From contig CALMQN010000102.1 in the NCBI GenBank assembly GCA_937872185.1, positions 1 through 5,488 of the forward strand: a stretch of DNA of 5,488 bases. The letters are read 5' to 3'. The notes under the pieces were generated by a model. It was not told where the DNA came from and ran no database searches. It worked only from the letters and a program-made list of their open reading frames with translations. Numbering within the stretch: position 1 is the first letter of the stretch; each line of letters opens with the position of its first letter. Positions 1-5,488 of the stretch are shown here, one piece after another. Position numbers and translations under genes: made by a program. This stretch comes from an uncultured bacterium (GTDB taxonomy: Bacteria > Patescibacteriota > Saccharimonadia > Saccharimonadales > Saccharimonadaceae).

Positions 1-450
1 GTTGTTGAACGTGCCAATAAACTGGTTGGTCAGACAGTTGAAATCGAATTTATTCGAAGCTTGCAAACGGCAGCTGGTAAAATGATGTTCGCCAAGCTTG
101 TTGAGAAAAAACAACCAGCTCCACGTCAATTTACCAAGAATGACAAGCCCGTACCTGTCCAGCCATCAAAAAAGCAGTTTGTAGCTGCACGTGAGCCCGC
201 TAGTGCACCTGTTGTGCCTGCGCCAGTTATTGATGCCCCTGCACCGACAACGTTCCATAGCGATCGTAATGACCAGCGACTTGTGGCAAAGAATACGCGT
301 CAGCCGCGACAACCACGTCAACCGCAGCAAAATAGGCAACAAAGCAGCGTCCCTCAGGGTAACGTAGGCGCTGCGCCTGTTCAAAAGAAGCGTCGCAGTT
401 CGGCGCAAAACGAAGCAGACTTGATTGAAATGCTAAACAACCAACAGTAG
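1..450 (+). CDS. C-terminal end of a PIN/TRAM-type (YacL-like) protein, 5' truncated by the window
   Basis: The reading frame is open from base 1 and ends at TAG 448-450, giving 149 residues of a protein that starts outside the window. Residues 1-34 look like the last strands of a TRAM domain: VVERANKLVGQTVEIEF, then LQTAAGKMMFAKL (residues 21-33). This closely resembles the C-terminus of YacL-family PIN/TRAM proteins, where a 'MVVVE..., LQT(S/A)AGRMIFA' pattern is typical. TRAM is a small beta-barrel RNA-binding domain, and the PIN domain of such proteins is a putative metal-dependent RNase; it would lie upstream and is not seen. Residues 35-149 are low complexity, rich in Pro, Gln, Ala and Arg, with a RQP triplet repeat, a KKRR cluster (129-132) and a short amphipathic end, EADLIEML (138-145). 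The tail is probably disordered and may bind RNA (inference). A TRAM domain from another enzyme class, such as MiaB-like, fits less well. Confidence 0.72.
   Translation, partial: VVERANKLVGQTVEIEFIRSLQTAAGKMMFAKLVEKKQPAPRQFTKNDKPVPVQPSKKQFVAAREPASAPVVPAPVIDAPAPTTFHSDRNDQRLVAKNTRQPRQPRQPQQNRQQSSVPQGNVGAAPVQKKRRSSAQNEADLIEMLNNQQ
298..330 (+). repeat. Short RQP tripeptide repeat in the tail of the TRAM protein
   Basis: The codons encode RQPRQPRQPQQ, three near-identical Arg-Gln-Pro units, followed by further Gln/Arg residues. Synonymous codons vary between units (CGT/CGA, CAG/CAA), so the repeat is kept at protein level and is not a fresh DNA tandem duplication. It forms the most basic part of the presumed disordered tail. 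Confidence 0.6.
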
Positions 451-466
451 AAAAGCAAAAGATAAT

Positions 467-497
467 AAAATACACGCCATTACAAGCGTGTATTTTT
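467..497. terminator. Bidirectional intrinsic terminator between convergent genes
   Basis: A perfect 7-bp stem (TACACGC 471-477 with GCGTGTA 486-492) encloses an 8-base loop. The stem extends by four A-T pairs (467-470 with 493-496). On the plus strand it is followed by a T run (493-497), and on the minus strand by TTTTATTAT, so it can end transcription both from the TRAM gene (stop at 450) and from the penicillin-binding protein gene (stop at 524). It lies in the 73-base gap between the two convergent stops. Confidence 0.85.
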
Positions 498-523
498 AAT
501 AGTTATTAGTTACCGCGAGATCT

Positions 524-976
524 TCACGTATGGGCGGGGATTGATGCGGTTGGTGTTGCAGCGCCTGAGGCGCTGGTGTAAAGCCCTGCATCTGTCGCGC
601 TTGCAGTGACTGCTTGTGGTGACGTTGCCGTTGTCGGGACAGTGTATACGAAGGTATATGGTCCAGGGGCGCTGACGGTTGCCACAACAGTGCCACCGAC
701 GATGATATCAACGCTTGAGAGTGCAAAGGTACCTTGGGTGACGATAGCGGTCAATGTATATTTATTTGCACCTGGCCCAGCCGTCCAGCTGACCGATACT
801 GCGGGTTTAACGTCGCTGCAGCTGTGAACGTCATCGTCTTTGCTGCCATCGTATCCATCAGGTACTCCAGTATAGACATCCTTCTTGCTGACAGGATCAA
901 TCGATTTAACGACGTCCAGTTCGATTTTGGCGCTGTCCGGCGTACAGGCGGTTGCCTTTTTCTTTGATACTTTATC
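524..976 (-). other. C-terminal extracytoplasmic tail of the PBP with an Ig-like module
   Basis: This covers residues about 735-884 of the PBP. After the transpeptidase domain there is a linker with Cys745 and Cys787 and many Asp/Lys residues, then a Ser/Thr/Val/Ala-rich stretch from about residue 795. Its alternating beta pattern (KYTLTAIV, VDIIVGGTVVATV, YTFVYTV, QAVTASATDAG) is typical of bacterial Ig-like folds. Such modules in PBPs are usually placed outside the membrane and may bind wall polymers or partners. The fold assignment comes from pattern only; the Cys pair could form a disulfide (inference). Confidence 0.6.
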
Positions 977-3178
977 GAATGTCAGTTTTGCATTTGATTG
1001 GCCTTGGGTCTTGCTCCACCATGAAGGATACAGTTCTTTGCCAACTTGTTGGATGCCAGCAGGGGCAGTAAACCAGTCGCCTGATTTCCATTTGCCTTCA
1101 GGTGCATACACGTTCTTGTGGGCGTATTCCATGACCTTAGCAATAATTGGGCTACCAAGTGATGACGTTCCTTGTTTAAGGATGGTCGTATCAGGATTAC
1201 CAAGCCATAGGCTCATCGTGAGTGCTGGGCTGTAGCTCATCATCCAAATGTCCTTTGCATTGCCACCCTTGTCGGATGTACCGGTTTTGGTTGCGGTTTT
1301 AACGCCTGGGATAGCTTTGGCGGTGTAGCTGCCTAGTCCTGCGCTGGCAGCGCCATCAGTCAGGATGTCGCTGACAATGTACGCTGATTGTGGGTCGATA
1401 ATTTTCTTTGCAGAATCGTCTGCCCATTTCTTTAATACTTCACCAGAATTGTTTTTAACTTCAAGTACAGATGATTGATCTTTGTAGACACCGCCGCGGG
1501 CAAGTGACGCATAGGCGTTAACCAAGTCGACTTGTTTGATACCACAGCCACCGATTGCAGACGCCAGTCCTACCTGTGTCTCGCTTCCCTGCGTACAGTA
1601 ACTGGTCGCGCCCATTTCATGGATGGTTTTCAGTGTTGGTTCAACGCCCGATATATACATTGCTTTAACGGCCGGGACGTTACGTGAGGTTGCAAGGCTA
1701 ATACGGATGGGGATGTCGCCCTTAAACGTACGGTCGGCGTTTTGCAATTTGCCACCATAAATAGCATCGATGTTTTCATCTTTAAGGATTGATCCGCTAC
1801 CGTAGTTTGCTTGTCCGGCGGCTTTTTGCTGGAATAGCTGTGCATAGACGAGTGATTTAATGGTTGATCCAGGTTGGATGTAAGCGGTAGCCGCATTGTC
1901 CTGACCGTATCCTGGATAGTTAAAGTCGCGACTTCCCATCAAAGCGACGATTTGTCCCGTTTGTGAATCTTCGACGGTTGCTGCACCATTGGTGAATCCA
2001 GCGTAAGCAGGCGTACCAGAACGGACAAACATGTCATCCATCGCCTCTTCCAATTTAGTTTGGATGCGCAGGTCAAGCGTTGTCGTTACGCTCAGGCCAC
2101 CACGACCAACGGTCGCCTTGCCTAGCTCTTCTTCCAGTTGTCCGCGGACCATCTGCACAAAGTGCGGTGCACGGATGCCGGCATATTGGGTTGATTCGGG
2201 AATGATACTGTCAATAATAGGGAATTTCTTGGCCTCATCGGCCTCATCCTTGCTGATCATGCCCTGGTCAGCCATGTTGTCGAGAACCTGATGCTGTCGG
2301 GCAATTAACGCTTCGTGACCAGGTGTATTGTAGGGATCGTATACTGATGGGTTTTGTGGGATTGCAGCAAGTAAGGCTGCTTCTGGTAGAGTTAGGTCTT
2401 TGGCGGATTTTCCAAAATAGGTTTGTGCACCAGATTCGGCACCATTACGACGACCGCCGTAAGGGGATTCATTAAGATATAGTGTCAAGATCTGGTCTTT
2501 GTCGTACATGCGTTCAACTTCGACAGATAGGATTAGTTCCTTAATTTTACGAGGGACACCGCTGAGCCCACGATCGCCGGCTTCATCTGCGAAGAACACT
2601 TGTTTAACCAATTGCTGGGTGAGCGTTGACCCACCCTGGATGTTGCCACCACCGGCGTTATTAACGACCGCACGAAGCAGCCCGGTAAAGCTGACGCCGT
2701 TGTGGCTGTAGAAGTCGCGGTCTTCGATGGCGACGGTCGCTTTCTTTAAGTAGTCGCTTAAGTCTTTGCTATCAACAACTAACTTATAGTCACCATCACC
2801 CTTGTCTTCCCATAACAGTTCACCATTACGGTCATAATATTTAGTAACAGTTGTTTGTACGCGCTTTGCTAGCTCGCTTGGACGAATTGCATCTAGATCT
2901 TTACGGAAGTACGCAAACAGGCCACCAACCATCAGCGCGAGGAGGAGTAGGCCAATGCCGGTAACTTTGAGAGCCATAATGGCGCCTCGTTTGCTGAACC
3001 AGTATGCCCAGAAGCGCTTTGGGTGCATACGGTAGGCCAGTCGTTTAACTGGGTGCTTTGGAAGAGTCGCTAAATACTGCGCACGTTTACGAGCGGCAGC
3101 GTCCTTTTTAGTTTTGCGCTGGTGTGACAGGTTAGAGTACACACTTAATTTGCGCGAATGAGTTGGTTTTTTAGCCAC
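524..3178 (-). CDS. Class A penicillin-binding protein (bifunctional transglycosylase/transpeptidase, PBP1A type)
   Basis: This enzyme polymerises lipid II into glycan strands and cross-links the peptides on the outer face of the membrane. With the GTG start at 3178 it has 884 residues, within the usual class A range. A strongly basic cytoplasmic segment (1 to about 64) precedes one membrane anchor (about 67-91). The GT51 domain shows EDRDFY (152-157, first catalytic Glu), GGSTLTQQLVK (182-192), the KIKELILSVEVER region (211-223, second Glu motif) and LYLNESPYGG (233-242). The transpeptidase domain has STIK (438-441, nucleophile Ser438), SRN (498-500) and KTGTS (631-635), so both activities look intact. 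Residues from about 735 form a C-terminal extension ending in an Ig-like module. An open upstream extension to GTG 3274 is rejected because it runs through this gene's own -10 element and into the tyrS ribosome binding site. The GTG at 3178 has only a weak GGGA upstream, so the start is probable, not certain. The gene is monocistronic within the window. Confidence 0.95.
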   Translation of the reverse strand: MAKKPTHSRKLSVYSNLSHQRKTKKDAAARKRAQYLATLPKHPVKRLAYRMHPKRFWAYWFSKRGAIMALKVTGIGLLLLALMVGGLFAYFRKDLDAIRPSELAKRVQTTVTKYYDRNGELLWEDKGDGDYKLVVDSKDLSDYLKKATVAIEDRDFYSHNGVSFTGLLRAVVNNAGGGNIQGGSTLTQQLVKQVFFADEAGDRGLSGVPRKIKELILSVEVERMYDKDQILTLYLNESPYGGRRNGAESGAQTYFGKSAKDLTLPEAALLAAIPQNPSVYDPYNTPGHEALIARQHQVLDNMADQGMISKDEADEAKKFPIIDSIIPESTQYAGIRAPHFVQMVRGQLEEELGKATVGRGGLSVTTTLDLRIQTKLEEAMDDMFVRSGTPAYAGFTNGAATVEDSQTGQIVALMGSRDFNYPGYGQDNAATAYIQPGSTIKSLVYAQLFQQKAAGQANYGSGSILKDENIDAIYGGKLQNADRTFKGDIPIRISLATSRNVPAVKAMYISGVEPTLKTIHEMGATSYCTQGSETQVGLASAIGGCGIKQVDLVNAYASLARGGVYKDQSSVLEVKNNSGEVLKKWADDSAKKIIDPQSAYIVSDILTDGAASAGLGSYTAKAIPGVKTATKTGTSDKGGNAKDIWMMSYSPALTMSLWLGNPDTTILKQGTSSLGSPIIAKVMEYAHKNVYAPEGKWKSGDWFTAPAGIQQVGKELYPSWWSKTQGQSNAKLTFDKVSKKKATACTPDSAKIELDVVKSIDPVSKKDVYTGVPDGYDGSKDDDVHSCSDVKPAVSVSWTAGPGANKYTLTAIVTQGTFALSSVDIIVGGTVVATVSAPGPYTFVYTVPTTATSPQAVTASATDAGLYTSASGAATPTASIPAHT

Positions 3179-3212
3179 TGTTATATGTTTCCCATAAGCA
3201 ATATCACTTCCT

Positions 3213-3221
3213 ATTATAGCA
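3213..3221 (-). promoter_or_regulatory. Extended -10 promoter of the PBP gene
   Basis: On the minus strand the sequence reads TGC TATAAT, a perfect -10 hexamer (3218-3213) with the TGn extension. A loose -35 candidate TTTACG (3239-3234) sits at a short 15-base spacing, so the extended -10 probably carries most of the activity. Transcription would start near 3206, giving a leader of about 28 bases to the GTG at 3178. The element supports the 3178 start over the upstream one. Confidence 0.7.
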
Positions 3222-3250
3222 TTAATTTGGTCGCGTAAAGCCCAAACTTT

Positions 3251-3259
3251 TGCTATACT
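3251..3259 (+). promoter_or_regulatory. Extended -10 promoter of tyrS
   Basis: TGC TATACT (hexamer 3254-3259) is a one-mismatch -10 with a TG extension. No convincing -35 is seen: 3231-3236 reads TCGCGT at 17-base spacing. Transcription would begin near 3266, leaving a leader of about 22 bases, too short for a T-box or other riboswitch. The element is back to back with the PBP promoter. Confidence 0.65.
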
Positions 3260-3276
3260 GACAGATATTAACACCT

Positions 3277-3282
3277 AAGGAG
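3277..3282 (+). promoter_or_regulatory. Strong Shine-Dalgarno site of tyrS
   Basis: AAGGAG lies 5 bases before the ATG at 3288, within a longer stretch (CCTAAGGAG) close to the anti-SD complement. It fixes the tyrS start. It also shows that the organism uses SD-led initiation, in contrast to the SD-less starts of the next two genes. Confidence 0.85.
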
Positions 3283-3287
3283 AAAGA

Positions 3288-4502
3288 ATGAAGTTATCCG
3301 AAGAACTTGCCTGGCGTGGATTCGTCAACCAGACAACCTACCCTGATATGTCGGCCCTAGACGGTGATCCTATCTCATTCTATTTTGGAGTCGACCCAAG
3401 TGCTGACAGTATGCAGATTGGTAATCTTGCCGCTGCCATGATGGTGCGACACTTCATTGACCATGGCCACCATGCCTATTTGCTGGTTGGCGGCGCAACG
3501 GGTATGATCGGCGATCCTGATGGTAAAAAAGACGAACGCAATCTGCAGACCTTAGAGGCAATTGATCATAATAAACAAGCCATTGCTGCGCAGTACAAGA
3601 CAGTATTCGCCGGTAAAGACTTTACGGTCGTTGATAATTACGACTGGTTTAAAGAGTTGAACTATATTGATTTTCTGCGTACGGTTGGTAAAAACGTCCC
3701 CCTCAGTCAGATGCTTGGCCGCGAGTTTGTTCAATCACGTCTGGGTACAGATGGATCAGGTATTAGCTACGCTGAGTTTAGTTATTCTTTGATCCAAGGA
3801 TATGATTTTGTACATTTGTCGCGCACATATGATGTGACGCTACAGCTATGCGGCGCCGACCAGTGGGGCAATTCGATTGCTGGTGTCGATTTGATTCGTC
3901 GCATGGACAATAAAGAGGCCCACGTGTATTCAACGCCGCTCGTCGTCAATAAAACGACTGGCGCAAAGTTTGGTAAATCCGAGGGTGGTGCGATTTGGCT
4001 TGACCCTGCCAAGACGAGCGTCTATGCGTTTTACCAATTTTGGTTGAACGCCGGCGATGCAGACGTGATTGATTGGTTGAAAGTCTTTACAGTACTGAGT
4101 AAAGAAGCGATTGATGATTTGGAACGAGATACACACGAAAATCCGCAGCGACGCATGGCCCAAAAAGTTCTGGCCCGCGAAGTGACGTCTATCGTCCATG
4201 GCGGTGACCGTGCGCAAAGTGCCGAAGCGGTATCGCGTGTGCTATTTGGTGAAATGAATTTTGCGGACCTATTGGACGAAGATATCGAGTTGTTAGCGCA
4301 TGAGATCCCAGTAGTAGGCCTTGGCACGACGATTGTTGATGCCTTGGTATCAAGTGGCGCTGCGTCAAGCAATGGTGAGGCCAAGCGTCTGATCGAATCT
4401 GGTGCTGTATCGGTCAGCGGCGAAAAAGTCGATAGTGACCATAGCGTTAACCTTCGTAGCCTTATCAAAAAAGGCAAAAACAGCTTTATCTTAGTGCGCT
4501 AA
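3288..4502 (+). CDS. tyrS: Tyrosyl-tRNA synthetase
   Basis: Class I aminoacyl-tRNA synthetase that activates tyrosine with ATP and charges tRNA-Tyr in the cytoplasm, probably as a dimer. It has 404 residues, normal for bacterial TyrRS. The Rossmann catalytic domain opens with YFGVDPSADSMQIGNL (32-47), aligning with the family's YCGFDPTADSLHIGHL; the HIGH signature here is QIGN (43-46). Tyrosine-pocket residues are kept: Tyr32, Tyr166, Gln170 and Asp173 (in YSLIQGYDF), and Asp191-Gln192 in GADQWGN. The KMSKS loop is KFGKS (227-231). A C-terminal S4-type RNA-binding domain covers about 345-404 (SNGEAKRLIESGAVSVSGEKV). The ATG at 3288 has a strong SD. It is divergent from the PBP gene, and 21 bases separate it from the HAD gene with no terminator. 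Confidence 0.97.
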   Translation: MKLSEELAWRGFVNQTTYPDMSALDGDPISFYFGVDPSADSMQIGNLAAAMMVRHFIDHGHHAYLLVGGATGMIGDPDGKKDERNLQTLEAIDHNKQAIAAQYKTVFAGKDFTVVDNYDWFKELNYIDFLRTVGKNVPLSQMLGREFVQSRLGTDGSGISYAEFSYSLIQGYDFVHLSRTYDVTLQLCGADQWGNSIAGVDLIRRMDNKEAHVYSTPLVVNKTTGAKFGKSEGGAIWLDPAKTSVYAFYQFWLNAGDADVIDWLKVFTVLSKEAIDDLERDTHENPQRRMAQKVLAREVTSIVHGGDRAQSAEAVSRVLFGEMNFADLLDEDIELLAHEIPVVGLGTTIVDALVSSGAASSNGEAKRLIESGAVSVSGEKVDSDHSVNLRSLIKKGKNSFILVR

Positions 4503-4507
4503 GTATT

Positions 4508-4516
4508 TGTTATAAT
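4508..4516 (+). promoter_or_regulatory. Extended -10 promoter of the HAD gene, placed for a leaderless transcript
   Basis: TGT TATAAT has a perfect hexamer (4511-4516) and TG extension, starting 6 bases after the tyrS stop. Seven bases separate the hexamer from the ATG at 4524, so the usual start point falls on or next to the A of the ATG. No clear -35 is visible at 16-18 bases upstream, within the 3' end of tyrS. Confidence 0.7.
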
Positions 4517-4523
4517 AGCGTTT

Positions 4524-5285
4524 ATGACAAAAAAAGTTATTTCATTTGACCTTGACGATACACTTGCTGTTACAAAGTCACCGATTTCTGATCGCATGGC
4601 CGAATTGCTTATCAAATTACTTGATGAATATGAGGTAAACATCATTTCTGGTGGCAAGTTTGAACAATTTAAAATGCAGGTGGTTGATCGTTTGGACGCA
4701 AGCCCTGAGCAGCTGTCTCGGCTGCACCTAATGCCGACCTGTGGTACGCGTTATTATCGATACGAACAGATTAAAGGTGAATGGAAGATTCAGTATGCTG
4801 AGGATTTGACGAGCAAAGAGAAGCGGCAAATCATTGACGTGCTTGAAAAAACAGCGAAAGAAGTCGGGTTGTGGGTTGAAAAGCCATACGGTGACATTAT
4901 TGAGGATCGTGGTAGTCAGGTGACGTATTCGGCACTTGGTCAACAAGCGCCAGCGATTGAAAAGTATGCCTGGGCTGAGCAGAATCAAGAAGCAAAGGAA
5001 CGTCTGAGGATTCTTGTTGCTGAGCGTCTGCCGAATTTAGAGGTTCGTTTGGGAGGGTCAACCAGTGTTGATATTACGCGTATTGGTATCGATAAGGCCT
5101 ATGGCATTGCAAAGTTGATTGAGGTCCTTGGCGTCAGTAAAGACGAGATTTTGTTTATTGGTGACAAGCTGCAAGAAGGTGGCAATGACTATCCCGTTAA
5201 AGCGTATGGCATTGATACGATTGCCGTCGAACAGTGGCAAGACACGGCCTTCGTACTTGAAGGTATCCTGGCTGTAGGTCGGTAG
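4524..5285 (+). CDS. HAD-superfamily IIB protein, phosphomannomutase-like
   Basis: A soluble phosphotransferase/phosphatase fold of 253 residues, very close in length to eukaryotic-type phosphomannomutases (about 250). HAD motif I is FDLDDTL with nucleophile Asp9 and acid/base Asp11. Motif II is Ser42 in IISGG, motif III is probably Lys191, and motif IV is GDKLQEGGND (213-222) with Mg-binding Asp214 and Asp222. A type IIB cap lies between, with EDRGSQVTYSALGQQAP (127-143) and GGSTSVDITRIGIDKAYGI (177-195); the latter matches the position and style of the PMM 'S.DVFP.GWDK' segment. Substrate is likely a hexose phosphate, but mutase and phosphatase activities cannot be told apart from sequence. 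The ATG at 4524 has no SD and sits 7 bases after a -10 box. It is probably also read from tyrS. Function in the family is well supported; the exact reaction is not. Confidence 0.85.
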   Translation: MTKKVISFDLDDTLAVTKSPISDRMAELLIKLLDEYEVNIISGGKFEQFKMQVVDRLDASPEQLSRLHLMPTCGTRYYRYEQIKGEWKIQYAEDLTSKEKRQIIDVLEKTAKEVGLWVEKPYGDIIEDRGSQVTYSALGQQAPAIEKYAWAEQNQEAKERLRILVAERLPNLEVRLGGSTSVDITRIGIDKAYGIAKLIEVLGVSKDEILFIGDKLQEGGNDYPVKAYGIDTIAVEQWQDTAFVLEGILAVGR

Positions 5286-5288
5286 ACT

Positions 5289-5297
5289 TGCTACACT
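5289..5297 (+). promoter_or_regulatory. Extended -10 promoter of recG, placed for a leaderless transcript
   Basis: TGC TACACT (hexamer 5292-5297, two mismatches to TATAAT) begins 4 bases after the HAD gene stop. Six bases separate it from the ATG at 5304, and there is no SD between. The layout repeats that of the HAD gene promoter. The hexamer is weaker, so confidence is lower. Confidence 0.5.
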
Positions 5298-5303
5298 ATT
5301 AGT

Positions 5304-5488
5304 ATGAATCTTGTGTCTCCGCTGGAGAAGGTAAAGGGTGTGGGGGAAAAAACGGGTCAGCAATTTGCCGATGCCGGTATTCACACTGTTGGCGATTTGA
5401 TTACGTTCCTGCCCAGAGCACACGAAGACTTTTCGCATGTCACCAGGATTATCGACATTGCGCCTGGAAAAGCGACGATCAAAGCTCG
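5304..5488 (+). CDS. recG: ATP-dependent DNA helicase RecG, N-terminal fragment cut by the window end
   Basis: RecG remodels stalled replication forks and branch-migrates Holliday junctions. Only the first 61 codons are present. Residues 8-44 (EKVKGVGEKTGQQFADAGIH, then TVGDLITFLPRAHEDFS) match the RecG N-terminal helix-hairpin-helix/wedge entry pattern 'L.GVG.K....L...GI.T..DLL..LPR.YED'. The helicase motifs would lie beyond the window. The start ATG at 5304 has no SD and follows the HAD stop by 18 bases. An in-frame GTG at 5313 is possible but would shorten the N-terminus and has no better signal. Confidence 0.88.
   Translation, partial: MNLVSPLEKVKGVGEKTGQQFADAGIHTVGDLITFLPRAHEDFSHVTRIIDIAPGKATIKA

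Noticed and set aside
885..1235. 116-codon open frame on the plus strand inside the PBP gene
   Set aside because: It is antisense to the intact PBP coding sequence and has no recognisable domain or start signal.
3179..3274. N-terminal extension of the PBP by 32 codons to a GTG at 3274
   Set aside because: It would need a transcript starting upstream of the clear TATAAT at 3218-3213, it overlaps the tyrS promoter and SD, and no SD precedes it. The extra residues do not look like part of the family.
3260..3287. T-box or other leader regulation of tyrS
   Set aside because: The predicted leader is about 22 bases and fully occupied by the ribosome binding site, with no room for a T-box or attenuator.
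4031..4477. 148-codon open frame on the minus strand inside tyrS
   Set aside because: It is antisense to a strongly conserved gene, its product resembles no family, and no promoter or SD supports it. It is a by-product of the tyrS codon pattern.
4490..4503. Perfect 5-bp inverted repeat (CTTAG/CTAAG, 4-base loop) at the tyrS stop, considered as a terminator or operator
   Set aside because: The stem is short and mostly A-T, and what follows (TATTTG) is not a T run. It overlaps the -35 zone of the HAD gene promoter, but one short palindrome is not enough to call an operator.
5058..5438. 126-codon minus-strand open frame across the HAD/recG junction
   Set aside because: It is antisense to both genes, whose plus-strand products are clear family members, and has no signals of its own.
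1..5488. A previously undescribed defence, mobile or biosynthetic system
   Set aside because: All five genes are recognisable housekeeping families in compact order, with no integrase, repeats at ends, toxin-antitoxin pair or array.

Overview
The window looks like a chromosomal housekeeping segment from a bacterium, most plausibly a Candidatus Saccharibacteria (TM7) or related Patescibacteria/CPR member. That placement is inferred from protein character and short AT-rich spacers; I ran no search. TGA is used as a stop (the penicillin-binding protein gene ends in TGA), so there is no sign of the UGA-glycine recoding seen in Gracilibacteria/SR1. I see no tRNA, rRNA, CRISPR array, insertion sequence or phage gene.

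Layout from left to right. (1) Bases 1-450, plus strand: the 3' end of a gene whose product ends in a YacL-like TRAM domain followed by a long, basic, Gln/Pro/Arg-rich tail. (2) Bases 467-497: a hairpin with A/T tracts on both sides, a shared bidirectional terminator between convergent genes. (3) Bases 524-3178, minus strand: a class A penicillin-binding protein with a transglycosylase domain, a transpeptidase domain and a C-terminal Ig-like tail. (4) Bases 3179-3287: a compact divergent promoter region. (5) Bases 3288-4502, plus: tyrosyl-tRNA synthetase (tyrS). (6) Bases 4524-5285, plus: a HAD-superfamily protein of phosphomannomutase-like (IIB) type. (7) Bases 5304 to the end, plus: the start of recG.

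tyrS, the HAD gene and recG are co-oriented with spacers of 21 and 18 bases and no terminator between them, so read-through is likely. The HAD gene and recG also each carry their own -10 element. The genes do not form one pathway: they cover cell wall polymerisation, tRNA charging, sugar-phosphate metabolism and DNA repair, as is common in compact genomes.

The most notable signal is in the promoters. All four promoters I can place have an extended -10 element (TGC or TGT directly before a TATAAT-like hexamer) and little or no -35 box. For the HAD gene and recG the -10 ends only 7 and 6 bases before the ATG, with no Shine-Dalgarno sequence, which predicts leaderless mRNAs. tyrS has a leader of about 20 bases and a strong Shine-Dalgarno sequence. 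I did not find a new multi-gene system here.
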